Positions 34,688-47,292 of a DNA stretch of 64,000 bases are shown here, piece by piece. Each line of letters starts with the position of its first letter. Positions within the stretch are counted from its first letter, which is position 1. The stretch is from Microstegium vimineum (lineage: Eukaryota > Streptophyta > Magnoliopsida > Poales > Poaceae), in contig CM039126.1 in assembly GCA_022036555.1 (NCBI GenBank), positions 36,101,090-36,165,089 on the forward strand. The letters run 5' to 3'. Position numbers and translations under genes: made by a program. The notes under the pieces are model-generated. The model ran no database searches and was not told the origin of the DNA. It was given only the letters and a program-made list of their open reading frames with translations.

Positions 34688-36466
34688 TGTTGACACTTCT
34701 TAGCGTCGCACCACAAATAGAGATAAATCCCTATCCTCGGTACGGCGCCAGAAATGCTTATGGATATTTCTTATGACTATTGGATAAATCCGCAAGCGCA
34801 CAGATTATACCTTTGTAGCACTTCTCCTAGGAGTATTCCAAGGTATCGTAATTTATTTTATCCCAAGGGAAAGCTGAGCTAGAAATGATAATTAGAGAGA
34901 GATCCTAGAGAGTACCTCAACTTAGTATCGACTAGTATAGGGTGTAAATGATAAATGTGATAGGAAGGGGATTGATGAATGAAAGAGCCTAGGTAAATGA
35001 TACTTAGAACGGACTAGAAAGATTAGCTAGGTGGGAGGACAACGAGAGAGTACAAGGGACTCCTAAGCAATTCACTCTACTTTAATATACTTAGCTAATT
35101 AACTAGACTAAACACTATAGTTTGCCTCCTCAATACAAGTATGCTAGGTGAGGGGATAGATCAGTAGGAGGACAAAACTCCTACCGGACTGCGCCCTCCT
35201 ATTGTCTTGAAGCCCTACCTTTTAATAACTTATCTGACATGTGTGGTGGAATACTAAGGCTAGATAGAGCTGTCACCTTCTACTAGCATCCACGAACAAT
35301 CCAAGCAATAAGCGGTAGTCAAGGATAAGCCAATATATAAGCACCACACTTACACACAACTTATTACTTTGACTACGATCAATAATCAAAGCACCCTATG
35401 ACAGGCAATGATCGCATACAGGAAAGGTCACAAGGATCACAGACTATAAATGTAAAGGCTATTAAAGAGCAAAAGCATATAACAATACTATACCTAGTAT
35501 AGTAATGCTCAAAGTAAATACTAAGTAAAGTAAAGGGAAAGGATAATATATTGATAAAGATAAAGTCTTACAAAGAAGAAAAGATACAAGAGCTATACCA
35601 GACTTCCCAGAAGACAACTCCGGAAATCCTGAGCAAGCTCGACTCAACTCTAACTCCCACTCTAGAGTAACTACTAGAACAATTCTAAGGAATGGAGCTT
35701 GTAGGCTTCTTCACCATGTGTAGAGAGGGGGGTATGGCCCTCTATTTATAGTAGAGGAGTGGAGTAGGGGCTACTCTATCATCACGTCAGCGATCCAGAG
35801 CCTCCCATCCTCCACCATTGGATCAAACCACCTTTGCAACCGTCATTGGATGAATGGTAGTGATCCAACACGTGGGGAAGGAGTATGGCGGTTGGGAGGA
35901 GCCAACTGACCTAGGGGGTGGTCAGCCGACCCCCCTATGGCCAGTGGGCACCCCTCTACCCTCCAGGCTGTGGCCCCACTGGTCAGGGGCTGCTTGAAGG
36001 CCAGGTGGGCCCTTTGGATGGTCAGTCGACCCCCCCTGGGGGTCACTGGACCACCTCCTGCTCCCTGGTGTTGGTCCCACCTGTCATTGAGGTTATTTGC
36101 TGGTTCTGAGGTGGTTGTCACGTTTATCTCCTTGGTGTGGGCCCATGGATCCTTGTGCTTTGCTTGTGAGCCATTGAGAGAAAGCACAGAGTGATCCAAT
36201 GGATGGATTTCACTCTAGAGTGCCTCTCTTGGATCATGGCCGAGGGGGAGAGCCAGGTGGGCCCATAGGGTGGTCTGTCGACCCCCTATGTGGGTCCTAC
36301 TGGCTCTCACTTGCTTCATTTCTTCATCCCTGCACTCAAACACTCATGTACATGTGGAACTAGTTATTTGATAAACTATGCTCATGATGTGTTTGTTTTA
36401 TCCCTGATCCAGAGGTTGGTGGCACAATTTTAAGTATAGAAAAGTTAATCATAACTTGGGCCAACA
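34688..36466 (-). repeat. 5' LTR of the Athila-type element
   Basis: 1,779 bp, on the minus strand TGTTGGC...GTCAACA. TATA box TATAAATAG on the minus strand at 35751-35743. U3 holds three of the eight palindromes; one is shared with the other LTR, and two (35911-35941, 36009-36043) lie in the 412-bp block absent from it. Confidence 0.9.
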
Positions 36467-38100
36467 GCCGTCATCTATGAACCTAGATCACCGGCACCTA
36501 TATGATGGTCTTCTTCTTCCCTAAGCCTCTTAGCATAATCCCTCTCCTTGTATCATTGCCATTTATTAAGGAGGATATGGGACGTGACTCGAGGACGTGC
36601 AGCAATTGGCTTAGATGACTCTCCTTGCTTGTATCGGATCTTTGGCTTCTCTCTTCTTAGCTTAATCTCCCAGTACTCTTTAGCCATTATTTGTGAACTT
36701 AGATCTAATTAGATCTAGCAGAAGTCAATACTCTAGTTTTTCCAATACTGACCATGTTTGTATTGGCAAAAGGGTTGTCATCAACCTTCATCTTGTTGGC
36801 TTTATTAAATATCAATGTCTTGTATTCTATAGCTTTGTCTGAAGACTCTGCAATCTCTAGTAGCATGTGTAAAGGAATTATGGAATTTACATAATCTCTT
36901 GCCCCTCCTCTCTGCTGCACTAGGGATTACTTAACCAGGTGGCAACTTAATTTGACCTTTCTCAAGCAAATAATCAAAGATCTTTTCTACCTTGGAAATA
37001 TCAAAATCATAATCTTCCTGAGTTCTACCCCAAGGATGACTACAAAACAATTGGCTTTTTACCCCGACTCCACTCCACAACATTCTCATTTTCTTCATTT
37101 CTCTCCTCATATAAGGAATAACAATCTTTCATAGTTGTAGTCTTCTGGAATCGGGTGTTATTATGCTGATACTGCCATTGGTTGCTTAGTATAGATACTC
37201 TCTGTGCTAATGTGTCAAGATTCTCAAAATGATGGCCTTCAAGCTTCTCTCTCAACTATGATAGCATTCCTTGAACAGTAAAATCTACCAATTGGCTATC
37301 AGGCAGGTTTAGTGTGAAGCATAAACTCTTGACATTCCTAAACCTTGCAAGGAATTCTAAACCTATCCCATTGCTCTGCATCCTCATACTGGTCAAATCA
37401 TAAAGCCTCTTTTCTCCATACTAGGAAAGAAATATGCATGAAACTTGTTCTCTAAGTCATCCCATCCATGTATAGAGTTGGCAGGCAGTGATGTATACCA
37501 AGTAAAAGTTGGCCCTAACAATGACAAAGAGAAGAACCTAACTCTGTGAGCTTGCCCATTGATTTAAGTAAAATCTGGCACCCTCCAGCAAGCAGGTGGA
37601 TCAACATGTTGAACCATTCTGGGTAAGGATGCCTGCAAGAATAAGTGGTATTTATCTTTATGCCAAACTGATTCTCCATCATGTCAGCCATATTACATAA
37701 TAGATCATCATTGGCATTTGCAGTAGGTCTTGGGTACCCAGAGTGAGGAGCCATACCCTAGTGTCCATGACTCATGACCTGATGATACCCCATGGGGTCA
37801 CCTCTTGATTGTTGATTGTTGAACCATGGTGGCACATCCCTTCCAGCATTGAAATCAATATTGCTCGCAAGTCTGGTCATTGAAAGAGCAATTTAGGATC
37901 CAATTGTAATGAATAAGGATTAGGTGTTGTTTTAATCGGTTGTTGCATTGGCTCCCTATACTTCCTCCATTGATAGCATTGTCACTTTTACCATTGGATG
38001 TGTCTCCACTAAAAACTTTTGCTACACCTGTCTTGGAAGGCATAGTTTCACCAACATCTGGATCAGGAAGATCGAAACATGCAGGTCCCATCCGCTCAAC
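36467..38100 (-). pseudogene. Tat-type gypsy gag, decayed (continues 25958-27127)
   Basis: Minus-strand pieces in changing frames: DLLCNMADMMENQFGIK and PYPEWFNMLIHL (37754-37600, gag N-terminus), LREKLEGHHFENLDTLAQRVS-like (37255-37190), and DYVNSIIPLHMLLEIAESS with a following NKANKMKVDD (36920-36705). At 36498-36690 it repeats the segment found at 26935-27127, so the target gag carried a ~225-bp tandem duplication before the Athila-type insertion. Several stops; not functional. Confidence 0.7.
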
Positions 38101-38499
38101 GGGGTGATTAGTAAAAATATCTTTGATGATATTGTTGAAGGTATTGAGGAACGTTGTATTGTGATGTCCTATTGCTTCATGAACTATATATCTTGTGAAG
38201 AGCGTCAGAAATAGCTCGCGTATCGGCCAAATCTCTAGCCTCTGATTCTACGAGCATCAAGATCCTTGGCAAATCCAGCTTTCAATATACCTTGTCGCGA
38301 GTCTTCCCAAATGACATCAAGCACTTGCCCTTAAACTCTTCACAAGCTCTTTTAATTAAGCCCTTGTCTTATTCAGAGAGTTTTTCCATGGCGGTTATGA
38401 GTATGGTGTTGTTGGGCATCAGTTCTGAGGAAGTGTGGAAAACAAAAGAGACTTCATCGGAAACACCAACACAAGGAGAGCAAACATCCAAGTATTCAT

Positions 38500-40320
38500 C
38501 AGGAGTGGACCATGCTCCTTAAGAAATTTGAACCAGAAGAGAGGTCCGGTTCGACGGACCTAAATCTCCGAACCTTAGCCGAAAGGTAAACTCGGTAAGT
38601 TATCTTTATTTATCTGCATTGCATTAGTTGCACTCTAGCATATTTACGTTCCATAAATATTTGTAGTACTATATAATCCTTAGTATAATCCATTGCATAA
38701 TCATCTTGATCATAGCATTATTCCACTGCATTGCATCATAACAAGAAAAAAATCTTTAAGCCCCATGTGAATAAGTCTTCTAACTATTTACTGTGGGGCA
38801 TAAAAAAATTATTATTGCATTAGTCTTTTGCATATAAAATTGAAAATCTAAAAAAAATATACTTGAATATTCGAATTCTCCAAAGCTCTAGACAATCAAG
38901 GCATAAATGGTTTACCGCTAACGCTTAATCTGTTCCATGAGCTTTGTTGTCTATTTGAGTTTAGCAGGATTTGGAAAGACTAGACAGGATTAGATAACTT
39001 CAACTACTTTGAGAAGTACAACTACATCAACTATCATCTTTGAAGTCTTAGAGAAGTGAAGTAAGTCTACACTGTCTAAATGAATGACTATGTCAACATC
39101 CAGCTTGGGGGAGAGCATCCCATGTACCCAGGTAAGTACACTTAGGTTTACTTAGATATTAGTTACATAAATAAATTCAAAAAAAATGTGAGCACATGAA
39201 GGTTCACATTTAATCACAAGAGTTACAACTTAGATACTTTTCATTGTCTACTTTATCCTTAATAGAGTTTTCTATTTAGTAATAATAATAAGTGTGTTTA
39301 GAAGTTGCTAATGGTAAAATGAAGAACTCTGAAGATAACTCTATGGAAATGATGAATAGTTACTTTGCCATAATTCCTTTCAAGTACCTAGTTTTCAGCC
39401 TTGAATTCTCCTGAGTTTTAGATATAACTGTTTTGACATGAAGATTTGCTCTGAACCTGAAACTTGTGGGTTGCGAATGCTTGAGCTAAGTCTAAGTAGT
39501 TGATAGGTATGATATGAGAAAGTTGAGCTACTGTTTATCTTGTTCCTAGCAATACTGGAGTTCTGGAGAATTTATCTTTTAAAAATTAAAAATATTACAT
39601 GATGAGTCTCTGTATGACGAGAGCTTGAATTCCTACCACAGCCATATATACATGCCTGGTAGATTAGGAAAACATTCACTATCATATTTACTGCTTGTAT
39701 TTGCATTGAGTTTTGTCAAGCTTTGTTGACCCTTAGAGACTTGTCATGCTTTTAAAATCAAGATCACGTACACTCTACTCTATATGCTACTTCTATCCTG
39801 GAGGTATGCATCCACATATATGCCATTCAGATCCACCAGAAAAATGCTCTATTCCTACCTTGGGAGAAAGCAACCAAAAATATCCTAGTTCTCCACCTAT
39901 CCTTATATTCCATTGCCATATATGTAACAACTCCAAAGATTTCCTTGTCATCATCTCTCAAAAGCTTTATTATAGAAAGAGACTTGGGGTTGTGAAAAAA
40001 ATAATAATAAAAAAAAATAAAAAAATAATAATAAAGAGAGTAAAACATGGACAAGTGTCCTATCAAAACAATGGGTACTTTGAGTTTTATTTTGAAAACT
40101 TTGCAAAACTCCAGGATGACGGTAAAGTGAAGAGCTTGAGACATAGTACTTGGCTTGATCATTCTACTTTTCAATTACTCAAGACCCAAGTGATGGCTAT
40201 AAGCCCCATGGTTAAAGGTAATATGGGTAAGTTTGAAAGTCAGAATAGTTTACTCTAATCCAGAAGAGAATTCTTGTTTGAACGCATGTGTACCTTTAAG
40301 GCGTGAAAGCATTGTAGCAA
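38500..40320 (+). mobile_element. Athila-type 3' internal region, relic
   Basis: At 38575-38625 the sequence ccgaaaggtaaactcggtaagttatct matches the end of the gag-pro coding region of the minus-strand Athila element (reverse of ~32440-32395). Then come an Athila-like spacer, a polypurine-like agcttgggggaga at 39105, and an AT-only repeat (39996-40035) like that at 29130. The 170-codon open frame at 39746-40258 is spacer, not a gene. The right side is lost in the gap. Confidence 0.6.
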
Positions 40321-40420
40321 NNNNNNNNNNNNNNNNNNNNNNNNNNNNNNNNNNNNNNNNNNNNNNNNNNNNNNNNNNNNNNNNNNNNNNNNNNNNNNNN
40401 NNNNNNNNNNNNNNNNNNNN
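40321..40420. other. Assembly gap (100 N)
   Basis: Exactly 100 N; true size unknown. Confidence 0.99.
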
Positions 40421-41370
40421 TGTGAACATAATACTTGAACGTATGCTTGAATGTGTAACACGTAGGACATAAGATTGAAGAAAGAACAATTGATTTATCA
40501 TGTTTAAACATCATATGAACGAATGCCAAAGAGCATGAAAGCATGGAAAACATTTGAGATCTATAATTTAGAATTGATCTACCTCAATCTTAGTCGAGAA
40601 TATTGTTATGATTAATAAAACATTAATTACAACAATAATAATAACTAAACCGATCTAATCATGAACGAAGCAAGCTTAATTCAGATTAGATAGATTCAAT
40701 AACTATTGATATTATGTTAAACAACAGAGTCATCTATCATAAGATCAACGTTAACGGACCATATCATGAATCATAAAAGATTGATTTAAGCCGTTATAGC
40801 CTTAAAAAACGCTGATACAAGTCATGATGGTACTTACAGCAAGCTAGAGCTCGATCGGGTCGTTATAGACTAACTTGATGAAGAAACTCGCCGGAATCTA
40901 CAGTGCACCTTCTCCTAAGGGTTGGCGTGGAGCTGGATTGTATTGATTGATTGGATCTCTTTTATAATAGCCAGGGTTATATATTTATACACTGGGTTTA
41001 AACTAAGTCCTTGTCGAATACGTAGACTCATTACCAAATACCAGAAAATAAATTGTCCCTTTTAATTGTAGGTATACCAAATACCGGAAAATAATCTATC
41101 CCTTCTAATTTTAGGTAACTTAAACTCTATCCTTTCCTTTCTTGTAGAGTCCGACATGTCTTGCGTTATCTCTAAGCGTAGACCCCTTTAACATTGGAGC
41201 CGGACCATAAATCTCATACGGTCGTGCAACATATCCGATCTACGGCAAATAGCCGATCTTGAAAAAAAAAATCCTTTGTAAATCAGCTAGCGCCAATACT
41301 TAGTCAATTTCCAAAGAATCAATGTCTTTGTGTTCTCGCTGTCCATAATAAAAAATTCAGTGCAAATACA
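40421..41370 (-). repeat. Probable 3' LTR of a Tat/Grande-like element (outer end unresolved)
   Basis: The inner end is set by the polypurine tract at 41371; the plus-strand text ends ..gcaaataca, i.e. TG on the minus strand. A minus-strand TATA box (tataaatatataa) lies at about 40999-40987. The outer end could be at, or beyond, the gap at 40321-40420. Confidence 0.5.
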
Positions 41371-41384
41371 TGCCCCCCAGTTTT
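41371..41384 (-). promoter_or_regulatory. Polypurine tract, Tat/Grande-like element
   Basis: Minus strand AAAACTGGGGGGCA directly before a TG LTR start. Its direction agrees with the minus-strand integrase relic at 63.2-63.8 kb. Confidence 0.6.
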
Positions 41385-41630
41385 GAGATAAAATTTATTT
41401 ATTCCAAAATTAGACTTTCCAATCCACATCGCCTCCTTGAAGACTCCAATCGGCAATCACAAAATTGACTACTGCCCAACCATTTTATCCTATAGTTTCC
41501 TGATCGAAACGCTCTATGTAAGTTTAAAAGCCCACGTCTTTTGAACTTCCAATATCATCGGGTCTTGTGTCATCCACTACAACATAAATCTGGAGTGTCG
41601 TTCTATCTTCTTGAAAGATCCACCTCATTC

Positions 41631-41638
41631 TATAAATA
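41631..41638 (+). promoter_or_regulatory. TATA box of the antisense accessory gene
   Basis: tataaata, 99 bases before the ATG at 41730 and on the opposite strand to the host retrotransposon. This is good spacing for an independent promoter. Confidence 0.6.
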
Positions 41639-41729
41639 CAAGCAACTATATCATTTTACCACACGACATTCATACTTTCACCTCTTTCCAGCTCTTGATT
41701 TTCCACCGTCTTCAGACTAGAAAACCTCA

Positions 41730-41817
41730 ATGGCCGGTGGAGACCACCACGACAAGCGCCCAGCCGCCGACTCCCTAGAGAAAATCTCCCCAGACGCGAG
41801 CGCTTCCGTATGCATCA
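41730..41817 (+). pseudogene. Accessory gene of a Tat/Grande-like element, exon 1
   Basis: ATG, 29 codons (MAGGDHHDKRPAADSLEKIS...) and a donor ATCA|GTAAGA at 41818. A TATA box lies upstream. Exons 2 and 3 are at 62259-62967, beyond a 20-kb insertion in intron 1. Read strictly, the exon 1-2 junction is out of phase by one base, so an indel has occurred or another donor was used. The gene lies antisense to the integrase relic and between it and the 3' LTR. This is the position reported for the accessory gene of maize Grande elements (nuclear protein, own promoter, as I recall it). Confidence 0.6.
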
Positions 41818-42407
41818 GTAAGAAATTATGGCATTCTCACTATCTCATCTCCTTTTCCTTTGTCTTTTTATAACTTCTTAATATTTGGAAGGATTAAGTC
41901 CACTTTTGGCCCCTCAACTATCATGTTGGTCTAAGTTGGACCACCAACTGTCCATGTTTGGCCCCTCAGAGTCTTTGGCCTGGTTTGCACAGGGTTCGGG
42001 GTGGTTTTGATCTCCCATGGTGGCAGCGACCGCCATGGTGGTAGCGACTGCCACGTAGGAAGTTTGCTTGGGTGAGAAAACGGCCCGGCCCGTGTAGCTC
42101 ACTCTCTCCCCCGCTCACTTCCTCTCCCTGAACCCTAGCCAACGAACTCGTCGTTGCCGTCGCATCCTCTCCTCCATCGGACCACATCCTCTTCTCTGTT
42201 GCAACCACTCCATAGGCTTCGGCTCCTCCTCCTCCCCCTTCACCGTCATAGTCGCATGGGCTTAAAGGAAGAGGACCAAGACGATAAGGTACGATTGAAT
42301 TCATCTCCATTTATGCACCTTAATAATACGGATGGAGTTAGCTTAGTTGTTGCTTTGCAAATGAACCTAGGATCTATAGCCCTAAGCCTCTATGTTGTGT
42401 TGTAGGA

Positions 42408-42536
42408 ATGGATCCATTGGAATTTCTTGTTGTCCAATTTCACTTTGGTGGTGAGTTTTTCAATTATGGAAAGAAGCTGCATTATTTGGGTTGGGATGAG
42501 ATGATATCTTTCATTGAGCATGATAAAATGTCGTTG
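42408..42536 (+). pseudogene. MULE transposase, 5' part
   Basis: The ATG follows two bases after an acceptor (gttgtag|ga ATG). It encodes 43 residues (MDPLEFLVVQFHFGGEF..., ending DKMSL), then the frame is cut by the LTR insertion. Taking out the insert and one copy of its target duplication, the frame continues directly into PEVIGHLKE at 59539. Confidence 0.82.
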
Positions 42537-44539
42537 TGTGACAGAACCGACCAATTCATACAAGATCGAGTACGGCTATCCCTGCTAAACGCGTTGACAA
42601 GCACATACAATCATTTACGTGAACCTGGTAGTATGTCGAGTGTCCCGAAAGACGCTGGTAAATCACATGACAACCAAGATCATAGGATTAAGTAATACAA
42701 ATCAAATACATAGAGTTTTGCAACGGAAATAATATTACAATTGCGTTTATAATTGATAATGCAAGTTTGAGTTCAAAACTATTTAACAAAACAAATTTGC
42801 TTTGAAATGATTATAATAACATAAGTTGAAATATATTACTAGCTTAAAGTAACATCCTCCAACAATAGCATAAGGATGAGAAGTTACTATAGAATTACCG
42901 TGCCCACTAGTGATTAGCCACCCCTCAAGCAGGACAAGACCTTCACCTACAACAGGGGTTAAAGAACCCTAAGTACGGGAGTACTCAACAAGACTTACCC
43001 AACCAATAAAAGGTGGTGAATAAATAAGGTGTGTAGGTTATAAGATTCAAGGCGAGGTTTTGCCAGAATCAAGTCTTTTGTATAAATGAGCATTTTATAA
43101 AAACAATTGAAATTGATTCATTCAATATATTCAGTTACTCAAGTATCAATCGTAGTTCTGATCGATAATATGGTAACAACCATATCCACAAAGTCATTTA
43201 TTGTATCCAATTTAAGTACCATTAACTACAATGAGGAAATCATAATCATGTTTCCATATCCGAGGAACACGACGATTCGAATCGGTTTAACCCCAGCTGG
43301 GGATTCCTTAGCACACGACATATGTAACCCTAAAGCACACATATGTCAACCTTTCTCTAGATCCTCCATCTAAGACCGGGGTTCCGCCACCCGAGAGGAT
43401 AGTACACCTTCAATCTAGCCCTAGGCCACGAGGGTACACACTACTCTCACCTTCTCTTCACTCCCAGTGCGGATTAATCGTTCTTAGACTGGAATAGCCA
43501 AAGTACGGCTTCCTAAAGTATATGACTAGTACTCCAAAGTCATGACTCTAGACATCCACAACGGACGGTTCCTAATCGACATAGGCGGAAAGAACCTGCT
43601 CATAAGATATCCACATCTTGTGGCTCACCAACACCGTGTCTACCCGGTCTAGAGTTATTACTCTCAACATTCATTCCATTCATTTCATAAACAATAAGTT
43701 CATGTGCTCAAAAGGAGTAATCTCATAAAACTCATAGGTGACAGGAAATCACATGGTTTTCTTTATTATAAGCATAGCTAAGTATTTATTCCAAATTTAT
43801 ACTTCAATAGTATCAAGGACAAGTATGGAATAATCAAGGTTGGCAATGCTTCAATTAGGTATTCATTTTACGAAAAGCCTTCATGTAATACTTAACCATA
43901 ATTGTATTTAAAGAAACTTTATAAAACAAGGAAGGGTTAAATGCACCGGGGCTTGCCTGGGTAACAACACTAGATTAGTGTTTGTTAGATGATACTCGCT
44001 TGGTGAGTAATCAGACGATTATCTCCAATTGACACTTGAATTCTGAAAACTTCAATCTTCTAGATTCAACCACCGAACATTATCTTGTGGATAGATTGAC
44101 CAAACATCGTCTTCGGTTAGATCCACCAAATACCTTCTTTGGATTCGGCTTCACCATCATGTTCATCACATAGTGAATTTATCGTCCCTAAATGAAATGC
44201 AACGATGCAAGCATATGAATGCGAGGAACATTAAACTACATGACTTATAAACACTCAACTTAACACCATCAAGCATAATACTTGAAGACAACAAGCACTC
44301 AAGACATCACAAGATTATACATCACATAGACATCTATAGTTGATTAACTAACCTTATCAAGCATAACATTTGGATATAACTAGAACCTCAAGTATGCACA
44401 CAATTGAACTTGGGTTAAGACTTACCAAGTATTCATTAAACAAGAAGTAATCATTAGATTAAACAATCAAGATATAGTTTAATCAATTAACCTATGCATG
44501 TAGTTTCTAGACAACAGCTAGCTAATAATTGTTTTTATC

Positions 44540-45900
44540 ATAAATAGAGTTTTAGGAATTCAATAAAGGTGATCCTAGACTTTATGAAAAACTTAAGTAA
44601 TTATCTATAACTTTGTTATTATTCAGTTTTAGTGATTCAACTATTATTTAGTCTTAAATAGACAAACAAAGCATTATGTCTAGAACATGGACAGAATTAG
44701 GCATACAACTTCAAACAATCATAAATCAAATTTTAAAATTCATATGAATATGGTTCAGGACTTTCTAGAAAGATTAACAAATTGTAAACAACTTTGTTAT
44801 AATCATCAAAGACTGGTTCATAGATTAACCAGATCAAACATACTAATGTTTTAGGTTTGTTCAGATTTGAACACAAAACTAACACAAACTGTAGAAATGC
44901 ATAACTAAAGCTCCATTTATCAAACAAACATGATTCTTAACTTTTTGGAAAACTTATAAGTTCTCTACATTTTTGGTATTCATTGCATTCTCAGAAAATA
45001 TCATTTATATGATGAAATAAATTGCATAAGACCCTCCAATCAGCAGTGTTACAGTTGGAGACAGAAATTGATATTAACATTTAGAGAAGCATATCTGGAG
45101 TTATACTTATTAAAAAATCATGATTTAAGAGTTTATAGAAATCCAATAAAGTTTCCTACAACTTTCTTATAATCATCATAAGATGATTCTACAGCTAACC
45201 CAATCAACCAATACAATAACGTAACTCTATCCAGATTTGCATTGAATTTGATTATCTATTTGAAATAGCTATAATTGGAGTTTGAGATCAGTGAAAATTG
45301 GGATCTTCAACATTATGGAAAGCTTATGAAATATGATACAACTCATCTAATATGACCATACCATGAATCTATGAGTAACTTGATCAACTAGTTAAATCTT
45401 TTCGGCTCTGTCTAGAAAGTAAACAGCAACTCAACTTATAAAATTGATTACTCCTAAACTATTAGATGTATAATCATGGAAATTTAACACAAAATATATC
45501 ATACTATTATATACCACTTTAGTATTCAACTCTTCTCTATAAAATGACACGTTATTCACGAAATTAATTGCTCACCCAAAACTGTTCCAGCAGTGCAAAA
45601 CATACAAACAGAGCATTTGTTATTTTTGTAACTCTAAATCTATCTAACCTAGAATCATGAAATTAATATCAGACAACAATCATGATCTCAGAAACCCCTC
45701 ACAAAAAATTCATAATTATTAAATCAACAAAATAGAGGCTATAAAAAAGCAAAGAAAAACATAGCAGGAATAATCTAACTGCACGAAATGATTTTTACAG
45801 CAGAATCTATGAATTAAACCATCACATATTATGAATCTAGAGCATAGAGAATTTAATAAAGATTCTAAAAAGTCCTAAATCATATTTTTACAATTTTTCT
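44540..45900. repeat. Degenerate ~180-bp tandem repeats inside the solo LTR
   Basis: A recurring AT-rich phrase, roughly gactttNtagaaaNNttaaNaaatNNtNNacaactttgttataatcat, recurs near 44575, 44755, 44935, 45120, 45300, 45480 and 45655. Units are strongly diverged and the period (175-190) is approximate. Confidence 0.5.
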
Positions 45901-47113
45901 ATGATTTTAGACGAATTTTCAAAGTTCAGCGAAATAAAAGGATAACAATTATGAGAATAACATTTGCATAAGGAACCCTGGAATTCTATAAAACTAATAA
46001 ATCCCATAATTGAAAATTCATGAATCATGACATATTTGCAAAAAAGCCCCTGAAAAAGCTTCTGCTTCCAACCCACGCCCTTCTTCTTTGTTTCTCACGG
46101 GAAAACACAGATTGAGAAGGAGAATCGAGGTCGGGAGATTGCAATGCAGAGATCATGGCCGGCCAGGGAAATAGCAGCACTAGAGAGAGGCGTAGCAGCA
46201 TTAACCGGCGGCAGGAACCAGCGAGCAGCAGGCCAGCAGCAAGGAAGGCGAGCACTAGGATGAGCGAGTGGCTAGGGCGAGCAGAGCAGAGGGCAGCGGT
46301 AGGGAGGGAGAGCGATAGAGATTGAGTTCCAAAGAGGGAGAGCTCAGTCCTTATCCTCCCCTTCCAGCACCATGTAACACCCTGAAAACATGCATTTTTC
46401 GAAATAGAATAAAAATGGTTTAATTGCATTTGATGTGAGCATTACGACATAGGAAAATTAATTAAAAATTTCATAAAATAAAAATGGGCATCATAATAGA
46501 AACAGTGTGGTTGCACTCATGCTGATGCATTCGATTTTGTATTGTTTGGAATTTGCAAAGTTCAAATTTGAATTCAAAAGCTTTATTTGGAAATTGTGTT
46601 TGAAAATCAAAAATGGAAAAGCAATTCTCCTTTCTCTCTCTCCCTTTACTGCTTTCTGGCCCGAGGCCATTCTCTCCCCCCGCCCACTCCCTCACCCTCC
46701 TCTCTCTGTTGGGCCGACGCGCGCAGGCCGGCCCAGTTCCACCCCCGCGCCTCAGCTCTTCTCCTCTCTCTCTCTGACAAGTCCGCCCCACTGGTCAGTT
46801 TTGTTTTCTTTCGCTGACAAATAGGTCCCACCCGTCAGCGCCATCCCTCTCCTTCCTTTCTTCTCCCTCCCGCACTTTCCTTTTCTCTCGCCGGTCGATT
46901 CTTCTCGGCCGAGTGCGAATCGGAGAAGGAGACCCCCCCCTTCCCATAACCGGCATGGATTCGTGGCGAGCAAGTCGAGCGCCACTACCGCCGCCTCCCC
47001 TTTCCTCCCTTCCCCCTCTCTTCTTTCCTTTCTTGGCCGCCGCCCTTTCCTTGCGGCCGGGATTGAATCCGCGGCGGAATCCGCTTATTACCTTCCCTGC
47101 GGCGGTCCCGAGC

Positions 47114-47120
47114 TATAAAA
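47114..47120 (+). promoter_or_regulatory. LTR TATA box
   Basis: TATAAAA inside the palindromic gagctataaaagctc. The copy in the 3' LTR is at 56320-56326. Transcripts should start ~30 bases downstream. Confidence 0.75.
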
Positions 47121-47292
47121 GCTCGTGCCCTGGGTCCTTCCGCCATCACCTTGCGACCGCAGAGCACCCCGAGCCTTTCCTACGCTGCAGAGTCCTCTCC
47201 GCCGCCGTGGGTTGAGCAACGCCGCCACCACCGTCGATTTTGTCTCTGCCTAGTTTCCCTGTGCCAACCAGTTGATCCCCGAGCCTCACAGT

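Larger units (their letters stand above)
27128..36466 (-). mobile_element. Athila-type LTR retrotransposon lacking RT/RNase H/integrase, TSD GCCGT
   Basis: Bounded by TGTTGACAC...GCCAACA LTRs and flanked by perfect GCCGT at 27123-27127 and 36467-36471. Minus orientation: 5' LTR 34688-36466, tRNA-Asp-type primer site 34663-34679, gag-protease 34540-32384, a ~0.9-kb spacer, an ORF1-like gene 31449-29961, a ~1.4-kb 3' spacer, polypurine tract 28496-28510, 3' LTR 27128-28495. There is no trace of reverse transcriptase, RNase H or integrase, so the copy must have moved using enzymes from another element. I counted roughly 33 differences between the shared LTR parts (~2.4%), suggesting insertion of the order of a million years ago at usual grass rates. 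Confidence 0.9.

Noticed and set aside
39746..40258. 170-codon open frame on the plus strand
   Set aside because: Contains a translated AT-only simple repeat (Ile/Lys run) and lies in Athila-type spacer.
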